A program made the translations under genes and the position numbers. Positions 26,314-35,368 of a stretch of DNA of 64,000 nucleotides are shown in pieces. This DNA is from Thalassoglobus sp. JC818 (GTDB taxonomy: Bacteria > Planctomycetota > Planctomycetia > Planctomycetales > Planctomycetaceae), in assembly GCF_040717535.1 (NCBI RefSeq), contig NZ_JBFEFI010000005.1, positions 372,001-436,000 of the forward strand, written 5' to 3'. The notes below the pieces were generated by a model. The model saw only the letters and a program-made list of their open reading frames with translations. It searched no databases and had not been told where the DNA came from. How positions within the stretch are numbered: the first letter of the stretch is position 1; the number at the start of each line of letters is the position of its first letter.

Positions 26314-28179
26314 TTAAGCCGGCTGAGTCGTCGTTTCCAAGCGTGACTTCGGATCGTAAATCCCCGGGATCGGTTCGTTGAGAATGACAACACGCATCAA
26401 ATAGACAGCGACGGGAACTCCCAGCAGAAGTCCCCAGAGTCCGAAGAAGTGTTCTCCGATCGCCAGAATGACGAGGACCGCCACGGGATGCAGGTGCAGA
26501 ACTTTGCCGACGATTTTCGGGCTGAGGAAACTGGCTTCGATAAGGTGAATGACCAGAATTCCGATGATGACCTGAATCGCCAGCTCAAGGCTTCCGTCCG
26601 GCTGAAGAATTGCCTGCAAAACGATTGGAATACCAGAGAGCAACACTCCAAGGACCGGGATGAAACTGCCGAGAAAAACGAACGTGCAGAGCAAGAGTTC
26701 GTTGCCAATTCCCAGCATCCACAGGAGCAGGAACGAGAGAAGTGTATTGAAGACTGCGATCAATGCTTGCGCACTGAATGAGCGGCCAATCAGTCGAGAG
26801 AAAACAATGAGACCTGGAACGATCTCATTGTAAAAGTGTTTCACACGAGTCTCTTTGAGGCTGGCAACTGATTTCTTCAAGTGCAACATGTCGAAGCAGA
26901 TAAACATACTCAGGAGCAGAGCTGTGACGAGTTGAGCGGGCACCTCAAGAAGTTTGTGCAACAGGCTCTTGAGTGTTTCCCCAAAAGACTCAATGAGTTT
27001 CGGCAGGTCCTCTTTGGCGTGTTGGCGGATGGAAGCTGCCATCGGTGCCTGACTCCACCATTGCTGTGCGAGGTCTCGTTGCATCGCGAGTTCGAAGTCT
27101 TCGCGAGTCTCAACAGCTGTTTCGTGCGACTCCGTTTCCGATTTGTCAGGCAACGCTTGAGCGAATGCATCCTTCCCTTTCGGATAGGCAGCCTTCAGCT
27201 TCATGTAAGTTTCGTAGGTGAACGGAATCGCGTCGGGATTTTCTTCTCGCTGTTCTTTGTAGAATGCCTCAAAGGCTTGCTGATATTCAGCAGTGTGCAA
27301 AAACTCTCTCCAGCGCGAATCAGCAATTGCCTGTTCCCATTCTCTTCGCAAGTCCGCGAGGACTATGGGATCAGATTCGACGTCATCCAGGATCCGCTGA
27401 CGAATTGTTGCATCGAGGCTGCCATTTCGTTTTGTGGATGGTGTTAAGTCGCTTGAGTTACTTTCGTCGACGGTTTGGTCATCTTCGGATTGATTCGATT
27501 GAGTATCGATTCCCCAATCGTCGAGATACTTCTGTCGATGCTGTTCGAACAATTCAGGTGCTTTGACCTGCAGAAACCACTCGTCGAATTCATCACTTTC
27601 GGATTTCTCTGTGCGAACGAGTTGTTCAATCCGCCGTCGTTCGCCCTCTTCGTACTCCGCCTGAAATCCGGATTTCAGGTGAGCGTGCAGCGCTGAGAAC
27701 TGTGAGTAGTAGCCCTCTCCTTGCCGGCCATCTTCTCGATATTGTTTGAGAGCTGTCTGATATCGTTCATCCTGTGAACCGCCATACTGCTGCCACATGA
27801 GCACGGAACCGACCGTTCGATTGAGAAGCCCCTCGAGCGCGTTTTGTGGACTGGAGAATTGCTGCCGAACCAATAACGCTCTGCTTTGCTGAATGATCTG
27901 AGGACCAATCCAAAGAACTGCGCCAGCGATGACAGAAGCGATGACTGCGAATGTTCCCAATGTCAGCAATCGATCCAGCCAGACTCTTTCGTGTCCGGGA
28001 GACAATCGCTTCGTCAATGCAGTCACAATCGCTCGGACGATGTAGCACAAGAGGAACGTCACGAATGCGATGAAGAAGAAGTCTCGCAACTCGTAGACGA
28101 GGAAAATGAAGAGCCCCCAAATGACCCAACGTTGCCAATGCGTTCGCGACAGAAAGTTCGCAACGGAATCATCGGACAT
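26314..28179 (-). CDS. AI-2E family transporter-like membrane protein with large insertion
   Basis: Protein of 621 residues from the ATG at 28179, which has GGGGAG in front. The AI-2E (PerM/TqsA-like) fold is recognised by two N-terminal helix pairs (about 17-55 and 70-95), then helices from about 413 with the GxFIPVLGVLLSGIPIVL loop and a C-terminal FGLWGLLLGVPVAVYL. Family members are usually 340-400 residues long. Here about 265 residues (130-395), very rich in Gln, Glu, Lys and Ser with no hydrophobic segments, are inserted in the soluble segment before helix 5. Transport substrate and direction are not predictable from sequence. Confidence 0.85.
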   Translation of the reverse strand: MSDDSVANFLSRTHWQRWVIWGLFIFLVYELRDFFFIAFVTFLLCYIVRAIVTALTKRLSPGHERVWLDRLLTLGTFAVIASVIAGAVLWIGPQIIQQSRALLVRQQFSSPQNALEGLLNRTVGSVLMWQQYGGSQDERYQTALKQYREDGRQGEGYYSQFSALHAHLKSGFQAEYEEGERRRIEQLVRTEKSESDEFDEWFLQVKAPELFEQHRQKYLDDWGIDTQSNQSEDDQTVDESNSSDLTPSTKRNGSLDATIRQRILDDVESDPIVLADLRREWEQAIADSRWREFLHTAEYQQAFEAFYKEQREENPDAIPFTYETYMKLKAAYPKGKDAFAQALPDKSETESHETAVETREDFELAMQRDLAQQWWSQAPMAASIRQHAKEDLPKLIESFGETLKSLLHKLLEVPAQLVTALLLSMFICFDMLHLKKSVASLKETRVKHFYNEIVPGLIVFSRLIGRSFSAQALIAVFNTLLSFLLLWMLGIGNELLLCTFVFLGSFIPVLGVLLSGIPIVLQAILQPDGSLELAIQVIIGILVIHLIEASFLSPKIVGKVLHLHPVAVLVILAIGEHFFGLWGLLLGVPVAVYLMRVVILNEPIPGIYDPKSRLETTTQPA

Positions 28180-28554
28180 TTCTGCTCCCCGTCGAAATTG
28201 CTTGAACTGTGATACTGAACGCAATTCTGGAACACGATTTCATGGCTGGTCAGAAGGAAACACAGAACGAAGTCAGTTCAATGATTCGATTTGACAAGTT
28301 GCTTCACGAAGACGTGCTGAAATTGACCGAGTCGTCGCTTGAATCCTCGTCTCCAGTGCTCCGCTGATTCGGTCAGAATACGTCGATTATCGAAAGACTG
28401 AATGAAGATCGTCAGACGACTTGCTGAGGCTCTATCCAACCTACATGTGAGACAATTCCGCCTCAGACGATCGTGACAATCTCAGCCCCATTCTAATTTT
28501 GACGACGCCGCTCGATGTCAAAGTGCAGCGGCTGGAGAAGCACGTTCTTCAGTC
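28180..28554. other. Intergenic region without recognisable features
   Basis: No gene, RNA or clear terminator in about 375 bp between two minus-strand genes. The upstream part must hold the promoter of the AI-2E gene. Confidence 0.4.
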
Positions 28555-29154
28555 TCAATCAGCTGAGTTTCGTTTCCGCATCTGGAAGAAGACCCAAACG
28601 GCTGCGATAATTACCGGAACCATCACGATCCAGACGACATACTGCTCCAGATAACCGATCGAGATCACCATTAACGCGAGCACCAAACCGAGCAGTGCGA
28701 ACACCCAATCGAAATGGACCCCAGCCTGAAAACAGGCCAGTGCCAGAACGAGTAGAGCCACGTTTGATGCTGATTCCCGATTAATGATTTCTGTTCGTTC
28801 AAACAGCACCAGGATTCCAAAGACCACGAGCACACTCAACCAGTGCAACACCTGGGCACGGATCATCCCCCAGACCGGAAGGCCTTTTCTTCGGGCTCGT
28901 TTCCACGCCCAGTAAATGCTTACGCTTCCGTACACGGTCAACAGGAAGACCCAGAACTCCCAGCTCTTTTCCCCTTTGTCCGACGACATGGTGAGCCCCA
29001 TGCCGATGAGCGCCAGTGCGAGCATTCCCACGAAGAGAATCGCCCGGGCTTTGAACCCCGATGAGCTGGATTTGGAAGTTGTCGCGACGTCTTGATCAGT
29101 GTTCAAAGAGAGTCTCCCCACAAACAATTGATGGTTATCACCAATTGCAGCCAT
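28555..29154 (-). CDS. Hypothetical membrane protein
   Basis: No family recognised. About 199 residues with a soluble N-terminus of about 38 residues (Ser-rich just before the membrane) and six hydrophobic segments: about 39-56, 66-84, 98-116, 129-147, 150-168 and 172-190. It ends in a basic tail (MRKRNSAD). I prefer the ATG at 29154 to a TTG three codons earlier. It is alone on its strand, so no function is suggested. Confidence 0.65.
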   Translation of the reverse strand: MAAIGDNHQLFVGRLSLNTDQDVATTSKSSSSGFKARAILFVGMLALALIGMGLTMSSDKGEKSWEFWVFLLTVYGSVSIYWAWKRARRKGLPVWGMIRAQVLHWLSVLVVFGILVLFERTEIINRESASNVALLVLALACFQAGVHFDWVFALLGLVLALMVISIGYLEQYVVWIVMVPVIIAAVWVFFQMRKRNSAD

Positions 29155-29606
29155 ATCTCGCAAACACGAAGATGGTCATGATTTACAGGTCACCACGACC
29201 TGTCCATCAGACTATCGGTCGCAACTTGGCAGTACGAGTCTCAAGCAGCAGAATTTTGACATAATGTCGATGCCCTGACTGTCCTGTTGCGAAGAAACAA
29301 CGCATCCATTGAATTTGTCATCATGCGAATGCATTCCATCATCAATCTCGAGTCAGACTTCCCAGCTGGAAGAACTTCTTGATGTTTATCGAAACTCACT
29401 GGAATCGTTTGAACATGAGTAGAAGACCGACATGAAACTCATTGTAATTTGCATCTGCAATGACTTTGCGGGATACCTTTCGACCGAATTCTTCGCTCGC
29501 GGGCAGTTCATGCGTTAGGTTAGTCCTGATACGTTCCCTCACGACTGGATGGGCACCTGCTCCCGATCACCACGACATCCTGGCTTTCTAAGCAAGGCGA
29601 AACTCC
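29155..29606. other. Intergenic region without recognisable features
   Basis: Divergent spacer of about 450 bp between the membrane protein and the amidase. I see no RNA gene or convincing small gene; small open frames here are out of phase and lack ribosome sites. Confidence 0.4.
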
Positions 29607-30653
29607 ATGAAACGATTTAGCGCTGCAATTCTCAGTCTCGCATCTCTCTGTTTTCTCAGCTCGTCGGGCGAATCCTGTTCGCGAGTCCTTTGGAATGACA
29701 ACGGCTGGTCCGTCGTCGTCGGACGCAACATGGATTGGTTCGAAGACATTCGCAGCAACATCTGGCTGCTTCCTAGAGGCATGGAACGCAGCGGACTTTC
29801 TGAAGTGAATCCGCTCAAGTGGACCAGCAAATACGGAAGCGTTGTCGTCACAACTTACGACGTCGGTACTGCAGACGGTATCAACGAAAAAGGATTGGCC
29901 GGCCATCTCCTTTATCTGCCGGAAACGACGGTCGGTCCACGCGATGAATCACTTCCAGGGCTTTCGATGTCACTGTGGGTGCAATATTACCTCGATCAAT
30001 TCGCGACAGTTCAGGAAGCAGTCGATTCACTCAAGACCAACCCTTATCAACTGCGAATGGCCGTCGAGCCAACCAGCGGAAAGCCAGCCACAGTCCACAT
30101 TGCGTTGAACGATCCAACAGGTGACTCAGCGATTCTGGAATGCCTCGATGGAGAGATTCGAGTTTACCACAGCCGCGAATATGTCGTGATGACGAATCAG
30201 CCATCGTTCGACAAACAACTCACCAATCTCAAGCAATATCGAGCTTTTGGAGGAGACAAACCGCTTCCGGGATCGACAGAACCAGCGGACCGATTCATTC
30301 GCGGAGCCTATTACGTTAATAATCTTCCCGATCCGAAATCCGATCGAGAAGCAATCGCGGCCATGATGAGCGTCATGCGAAATGTTTCTGCTCCCTTCGG
30401 AATTTCGAATCCCGAACGCCCTAACGTCTCAACGACAATTTGGCGAACGGTTACCGACTTGTCGAATCGTGTGCTGTACTTCGACTCCGTGATGAGTCCG
30501 CAGGTTCTCTGGATCAAACTCGAAGAGTTGAACTTCGATTCCAGCCAACCTGTGCAGAAGTTGACCGTTTTTGAGAACTATGACCTGATGGGCGACGTTT
30601 CGAAAGACTTCACACCCACGAAGATGTTCGATTTCCTTAAGCCCGAAGATTAA
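29607..30653 (+). CDS. Secreted Ntn hydrolase, choloylglycine hydrolase/linear amidase family
   Basis: Amidase of 348 residues in the choloylglycine hydrolase/penicillin V acylase family. These enzymes mature so that an N-terminal Cys becomes the nucleophile; here the export signal (1-23) is followed by Cys24 in GESCSRVLW. Conserved residues in line: GRNMDWFEDI with Arg39 and Asp42 region, NEKGLAGHLLYL (about 92-103), TNQPSFD (about 196-202) and a later Arg in TTIWRTVTDL. The substrate (bile-salt-like, N-acyl amino acid or acyl-homoserine lactone) is undecided. It is a single gene. Confidence 0.88.
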   Translation: MKRFSAAILSLASLCFLSSSGESCSRVLWNDNGWSVVVGRNMDWFEDIRSNIWLLPRGMERSGLSEVNPLKWTSKYGSVVVTTYDVGTADGINEKGLAGHLLYLPETTVGPRDESLPGLSMSLWVQYYLDQFATVQEAVDSLKTNPYQLRMAVEPTSGKPATVHIALNDPTGDSAILECLDGEIRVYHSREYVVMTNQPSFDKQLTNLKQYRAFGGDKPLPGSTEPADRFIRGAYYVNNLPDPKSDREAIAAMMSVMRNVSAPFGISNPERPNVSTTIWRTVTDLSNRVLYFDSVMSPQVLWIKLEELNFDSSQPVQKLTVFENYDLMGDVSKDFTPTKMFDFLKPED

Positions 30654-30696
30654 ACGGCGAACAAACCTGAAGACGAAACATTTGGAACAGTCGGGT

Positions 30697-31719
30697 TCAT
30701 GATGAGCTCGACTGTTCACTTCGTCGTTCGAACACGAGTTCGACTTTCTTCTTTCGTCGTGTTGCCTGAACCGGACCGGGAAGAGAAATACTCCTTGGCG
30801 TCCGAAATTTGATCATCTCCGCGAGTTGCGACCAGTGCTCGAAGGTAAACCCACGGCGTGGCCAGTTGGCTCGTTTCCAAACAGTGACCAGAACCTCAGT
30901 GATCAACCCCTTCGGCTGGTCAGCCAACGGTACTGTGTCAATCACGATTCGATCGGCTGATTCCATCGTCACTGCTTCATCGAACAACGGAACGACAAGC
31001 TCGTCGAATGTCCGCTGCGCACGATCGGCTTGCTTACCAAGTTTCAGTAGTGCTTCCGCAACTTGTGTATTGAAGGACGACTTCAAGATCGGCAACAGAT
31101 CGTGACGAATTCGATTTCGAGTGAAATCCCGATCGAGGTTTGATTCATCGGTCCGAAATTCGAGATTCGATTTTTTAAGCCAGTCTTCGACGGCCGCGCG
31201 AGTGCAGTCGAGAAGAGGCCGGATGAGTGTCGTCTCTGAATTCAATTCGCGACTCGGCGGAATCCCTCGCAGCCCGCGAAGTCCAGTGCCGCGAACAATA
31301 TGATGCAAAATTGTTTCCACCTGATCATCTTGAGTATGAGCGACTGCAACCCAGGGAGCGGAATGATCGGCCGCGAGGCTTTGCAGCCATTCGTATCGCA
31401 GGTTACGTGACTCATTCTCGCTCCCCGAACGAATGATCCCCGACGGCGGTTCTCCAACGCTGCAAGAAATCCCGTATCGGCAGCAAACAGAGCGAACGAA
31501 TTCTGAATCGTCTTCTGATTCTGGGCGCAGTTGGTGATTGAAATGCCCGACATGAAGTTCGAGATCAAGATCCTCAGTGAGTTCGTGCAGTGCTGCCAGC
31601 AGACAAAGACTGTCCGCACCTCCGGAAACAGCTACAATAATTGTTGTCTTGCAGATTTGACGGGAGCAGAGAAATTTGCGAACCGAAGAAAGCAATGCTG
31701 GATGTTGCGATTTTGCCAT
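30697..31719 (-). CDS. tilS: tRNA(Ile)-lysidine synthase
   Basis: Enzyme of 340 residues that changes C34 to lysidine in tRNA-Ile2, so that its CAU anticodon reads AUA. The PP-loop ATP motif SGGADS is at 32-37; HFNHQLRPESEDD (about 59-71), AHTQDDQVETILHHIVRGTGLRGLRG and FRTDESN complete the N-type ATPase domain, and the TilS C-terminal part with RIRHDLLPIL and related helices follows. The C-terminal region is shorter than in E. coli TilS (432 residues). It is divergent from lipB over 150 bp. Confidence 0.9.
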   Translation of the reverse strand: MAKSQHPALLSSVRKFLCSRQICKTTIIVAVSGGADSLCLLAALHELTEDLDLELHVGHFNHQLRPESEDDSEFVRSVCCRYGISCSVGEPPSGIIRSGSENESRNLRYEWLQSLAADHSAPWVAVAHTQDDQVETILHHIVRGTGLRGLRGIPPSRELNSETTLIRPLLDCTRAAVEDWLKKSNLEFRTDESNLDRDFTRNRIRHDLLPILKSSFNTQVAEALLKLGKQADRAQRTFDELVVPLFDEAVTMESADRIVIDTVPLADQPKGLITEVLVTVWKRANWPRRGFTFEHWSQLAEMIKFRTPRSISLPGPVQATRRKKKVELVFERRSEQSSSS

Positions 31720-31871
31720 TCAATCAATCGCCTCTTGCTTGTCATTTCTGAAGGTCGCGACCTACTCTGGACCGGTCACATTCGACAATGTTAGGATTTG
31801 TCAGGAAGATCTCACTACTCCAGCACTGCCAAAATCTCGGCAGAGGAGTTCTATGATTAACGAGCCAGGAA

Positions 31872-32618
31872 ATGTCCAGTTACCACTCAAGCGAAAATCA
31901 ACTTCCGCATCATGCGGGAACGCTTGAGGTCCATTTACTCGGAACTGTCGACTATCCTGCATTTCTCGGGCTGCAAGAGTATCTCACCTATGAGATCAGC
32001 GGACGCCGATCGGCAGACGGAATCTTGCTTCTCTGTGAACATCCCCCACTCATTACGGTTGGGCGTCAGGGATCACGTTCACACATTCATCTCGAAAAGC
32101 GAAACACGGCATCGCCAGATGTTGATGTGAGGTGGGTAGCCAGAAGTGGCGGAGCCTTCGCTCATGCTCCGGGTCAGCTTGCTGTCTATCCAATTTTTCC
32201 GTTAGACAAAATCGGAGTCGGACTCTCAGAGTTTCGAAGCCGTCTGGAACAGGCACTTTGCCTCACTTGTCGGGAACTCAAAGTCCCTGCGAAACGCAAT
32301 CATGAAGCGAGTGGGCTGTGGGGACGCGGGGGCCAACTTGGATACTTTGGCAGCAGCGTCCGTTCCTGGGTTTCCAACCATGGTGTCTTCTTGAACGTCA
32401 CCACTCCACCTGAGATGATGAGTCTGACGACTCCGAACAACGTCGGGGTTTCGGCGACTTCAATTCAAGCCCATCGTCTCCAGCCGGTCCCGATGCCAAC
32501 GCTGCGTGAAACTGTCATCCGGAAAGTCTCCGAACAATTTCAATACGAAACATCTGATGTCTCGACAGGACATCCACTTCTGAAACGTACGACTCAAAGA
32601 ATTTTGACTCATGCATGA
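31872..32618 (+). CDS. lipB: LipB-like octanoyltransferase without the usual catalytic Lys and Cys
   Basis: Protein of 248 residues with the LipB/LplA fold. Conserved parts are the PPLITVGRQGS segment (58-68) and ARSGGAFAHAPGQLAVYPI (90-108), including the invariant His98 of the HxPGQ loop. LipB enzymes use a Lys in a K-[IV]-[AG]-x-[IV]-G strand and a Cys in a P-C-G turn to transfer octanoate. Here these read GQLGYFG (Gln155 at the Lys position) and TPNNVGVSATSI (Asn at the Cys position, 189-190). If the alignment is right, this copy is not a standard octanoyltransferase. It overlaps lipA by 8 bp, so it is cotranslated with it; perhaps it carries out a related step or binds its target. I use the family name for position, not for proven activity. 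Confidence 0.7.
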   Translation: MSSYHSSENQLPHHAGTLEVHLLGTVDYPAFLGLQEYLTYEISGRRSADGILLLCEHPPLITVGRQGSRSHIHLEKRNTASPDVDVRWVARSGGAFAHAPGQLAVYPIFPLDKIGVGLSEFRSRLEQALCLTCRELKVPAKRNHEASGLWGRGGQLGYFGSSVRSWVSNHGVFLNVTTPPEMMSLTTPNNVGVSATSIQAHRLQPVPMPTLRETVIRKVSEQFQYETSDVSTGHPLLKRTTQRILTHA

Positions 32619-33591
32619 ACTTCCGATTGTCGATTCCGCTGCGACGTCTGGCGGATGTTGTGGATCTTCGCCTGACCCGAATCTCACTCAATTAGACGCC
32701 GGCAAAAGCGCGCCGCGACGACGTCTTCCCAAATGGCTGAAGCGTCCGATGCCGAGCGCGGAGATGGCATTCACCGGGGGAATCATCGAAGACCTCGGTC
32801 TCGAGACCGTTTGCGAAAGCGCCAAGTGCCCGAACCGCAGCGAATGCTGGGCACAGCGAACGGCGACGTTCATGATTCTCGGAAACGTCTGCACGCGTCC
32901 TTGCGGCTTCTGTTCGGTCCCCAAAGGCAAGACGGAAACTGTTGAAGAGGACGAACCGGATCGCGTCGCCGAAGCAGCTCTCCGACTCGGTTTGAAGCAT
33001 GTCGTCATCACCTGCGTCACACGCGATGATCTCCCCGACGGAGGAGCCGAGCATTTCTACCAATGTGTCGTCAAAGTTCGCGAACGCACTGGAGCAGCTG
33101 TTGAAGTCCTGACGTCAGATTTCCTCGGAAATCGTCAGGCCATCAGCCGGGTCATCGAGGCCAAGCCCGATGTCTTCAACCACAATACAGAAACCGTTCC
33201 TCGACTCTACGATCGTGTCCGCAGAAACGCTGTCTATCAGCGAACACTCGATCTCCTCGCACAGGTCAAAGAGGAAGACCCGTCGATGGCCACAAAGAGC
33301 GGGCTGATGCTTGGTCTCGGAGAAACGATCGAAGAAGTCGTTGAAACCTGTGCCGACTTGCGAGCAGTCGGAGTCGACATGATCACGATTGGCCAGTACC
33401 TGCAACCCAGCCCCGGTCAATTGCCTGTCGAACGATTCGTTCCACCGGAAGAGTTCGAAGAAATCGCGAAGCAGTGTCACCGACTTGGGTTCTCGATGGT
33501 CGCTTGCGGCCCATTTGTGCGATCAAGTTACCACGCCGGCGAAATGGTTCACGACATGGCCACCGGAACAGTCATTTCTTCAGTGAAATAA
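32611..33591 (+). CDS. lipA: Lipoyl synthase
   Basis: Radical-SAM enzyme of 326 residues that inserts two sulfurs into protein-bound octanoyl to form the lipoyl group of 2-oxoacid dehydrogenases and the glycine cleavage H protein. Both Fe-S sites are intact: the auxiliary cluster motif with Cys68, Cys73 and Cys79 (CESAKCPNRSEC) and the radical-SAM CxxxCxxC at Cys94, Cys98 and Cys101 (CTRPCGFC). The C-terminal RSSYHAGEM supplies the serine ligand. The N-terminal 30 residues carry extra Gly-Cys-Cys and are unusual. The ATG at 32611 overlaps the end of lipB by 8 bp. Confidence 0.95.
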   Translation: MHELPIVDSAATSGGCCGSSPDPNLTQLDAGKSAPRRRLPKWLKRPMPSAEMAFTGGIIEDLGLETVCESAKCPNRSECWAQRTATFMILGNVCTRPCGFCSVPKGKTETVEEDEPDRVAEAALRLGLKHVVITCVTRDDLPDGGAEHFYQCVVKVRERTGAAVEVLTSDFLGNRQAISRVIEAKPDVFNHNTETVPRLYDRVRRNAVYQRTLDLLAQVKEEDPSMATKSGLMLGLGETIEEVVETCADLRAVGVDMITIGQYLQPSPGQLPVERFVPPEEFEEIAKQCHRLGFSMVACGPFVRSSYHAGEMVHDMATGTVISSVK

Positions 33592-34284
33592 ATCAACCGA
33601 GCGGTTCTCGGAAAACACATGGACGATCTCGCCCTTCTTCGGATTGGCGGGATCGCTTCGTTTTTGGCTCCTGGTAACGACGCACATCAAATCTCGACAA
33701 TCGATGAATCGTCCTAATGGCCTACGTTCTGAAGCCTCTACTTCCTCACACGATGAAGCTTGAGGACTTATTCCAGACACGCACATTTGCGACGTCGGCG
33801 TCTCATGTTGAAGTCTGACATCATTGGCGATTTCATTCCTGAAAGTAGTCGCTTAGCTTCAGAAGTTGTATTCTCTCAGTAGGGTCCCTGCTCTTTCTTC
33901 ATCAGATGGACCGCCACAGCTTCACACTGTTCTCACGAGTTCGTGAAAGAATCACAGAGAGAATCATGTTGTGTCATAACTCGTCGTATGTTTGGGCTCA
34001 GTACATTTGGAAAACTGCATCCTCTTCAGATTTCCCGTTCCCGTGAAAGTCATCCACGTGTTGACTGCTCGAACTGTGAAATACTCACATTCATATCCCG
34101 GATCGAAACTGGCCACTCCCTCGATGTCGTGTGGAGTGAGCGATCTCATCCGAGTTCTCGTGCAATCCAAACAGACGTTGAAAAAGTGTCGCTTTCACAC
34201 TTCGCAGAGTTCATTGGAATTTGCGACCGTGGAAGCGACTCAAAGTAAACCCTTCTCAATTCAGGCCACTTCAGGAGTAAACAT
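33592..34284. other. Intergenic region without a recognisable gene
   Basis: About 690 bp with only mixed-phase open frames and no RNA or terminator that I can identify. The 3' end holds the ribosome site AGGAG of the next gene, seven bases before its ATG. Confidence 0.4.
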
Positions 34285-35211
34285 ATGCAGCGACTCATTG
34301 CGTTTCTTGCAGTATCAATGCTGTTCTGGAGCACAAACGCCCCAGCACAGACGAATACAAAGCCTGCTCTACAAGTGATCGCGGAACAGACTGCGAATCA
34401 CTACATCGAAGCGTTTAACAATCGCGACGCGACTGCCCTCGCGAACCTGTTTACGGATGAAGCTGAGTACGTCGACATATCGGGAACGATCTTCCACGGT
34501 CGTCCAGTCATCGAAGCAGAGCTCGCTGCCAACTTCGCGGTCACGCCTCCCGGAGAACTCATGATCGAAATGGTCTCAATTCGACAGATCGCCCACGGAG
34601 TAATGGTCGAAGACGGCGTTGCCTCTTTCACCCCTGAAGGTGAAGGCGCAGCCACAATCCGGACTCACTACACCACAACGCACGTCAAACAAAACAACGG
34701 GTCCTGGCTGATGGCCAGCATCCGCGAGCTCAGCTCAGGAACAATGAGTTCGCACGAACAACTGAAAGCACTCACATGGTTGTTGGGTGACTGGCATGAA
34801 GACGTTCGAGGTGTCGTCACTCAATCAACTTGGGACTGGTCAGAGGATCAGAATTTTCTCGTTGGCACATTTACAGTCGAGCAATCTGACGACGTCAGTT
34901 GGACCGGAACTCACCGCATCGCCTGGGACGCCGAACGAAATCAGTTTCACTCGTGGGTCTTCGAGTCTCACGGCGGAACAACCGAAGGCTGGTGGCAACC
35001 GAATCCTGATGGAAGCTGGTCCGTCAATATGAGTGGACTCGATGCCAACGGAGTCCGTCGATCAGCACTCTTGACGTACTTGGCAGACGGAGATGACGCC
35101 ATCGTCGTGTCAGAGACTCAACGTCTCGTCAATGGTGTCAGCCTCCCTTCAACCGTTCACCGTGTCGTGCGAAAGCCACCCACCGTCGAAGTTGAAATGA
35201 ATGTCAACTAA
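34285..35211 (+). CDS. Secreted NTF2-like (SnoaL/DUF4440 type) protein
   Basis: Exported protein of 308 residues: signal peptide (1-22, ending APAQ), then an NTF2-like cone-shaped domain of about 125 residues (HYIEAFNNRDATALANLFTDEAEY, FHGRPVIEAEL, RTHYTTTHVK, WLMASIREL), the family called SgcJ/EcaC or DUF4440. A second, beta-rich half (about 150-300) with WLLGDWHED, WDWSEDQNFLVGTF and FHSWVFESHGG resembles the DUF1579-like lipocalin-type domain. Both domains bind small hydrophobic ligands in other proteins. No reaction is known. A GXXG-rich gene follows 158 bp downstream. Confidence 0.8.
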   Translation: MQRLIAFLAVSMLFWSTNAPAQTNTKPALQVIAEQTANHYIEAFNNRDATALANLFTDEAEYVDISGTIFHGRPVIEAELAANFAVTPPGELMIEMVSIRQIAHGVMVEDGVASFTPEGEGAATIRTHYTTTHVKQNNGSWLMASIRELSSGTMSSHEQLKALTWLLGDWHEDVRGVVTQSTWDWSEDQNFLVGTFTVEQSDDVSWTGTHRIAWDAERNQFHSWVFESHGGTTEGWWQPNPDGSWSVNMSGLDANGVRRSALLTYLADGDDAIVVSETQRLVNGVSLPSTVHRVVRKPPTVEVEMNVN

Positions 35212-35368
35212 CGCTTGAAGTTGCCAGATTCATCAATTTTGAGATGAAGACGAATCCATAAACCTGATTGATGTTGTTTCGCGATGAGAACAACACAGCC
35301 CATCAGGTTGAATTCAATCCAGTTACAAAATCCATAACAACGTGCTCGACACGTTTGGGAGAACAAAA

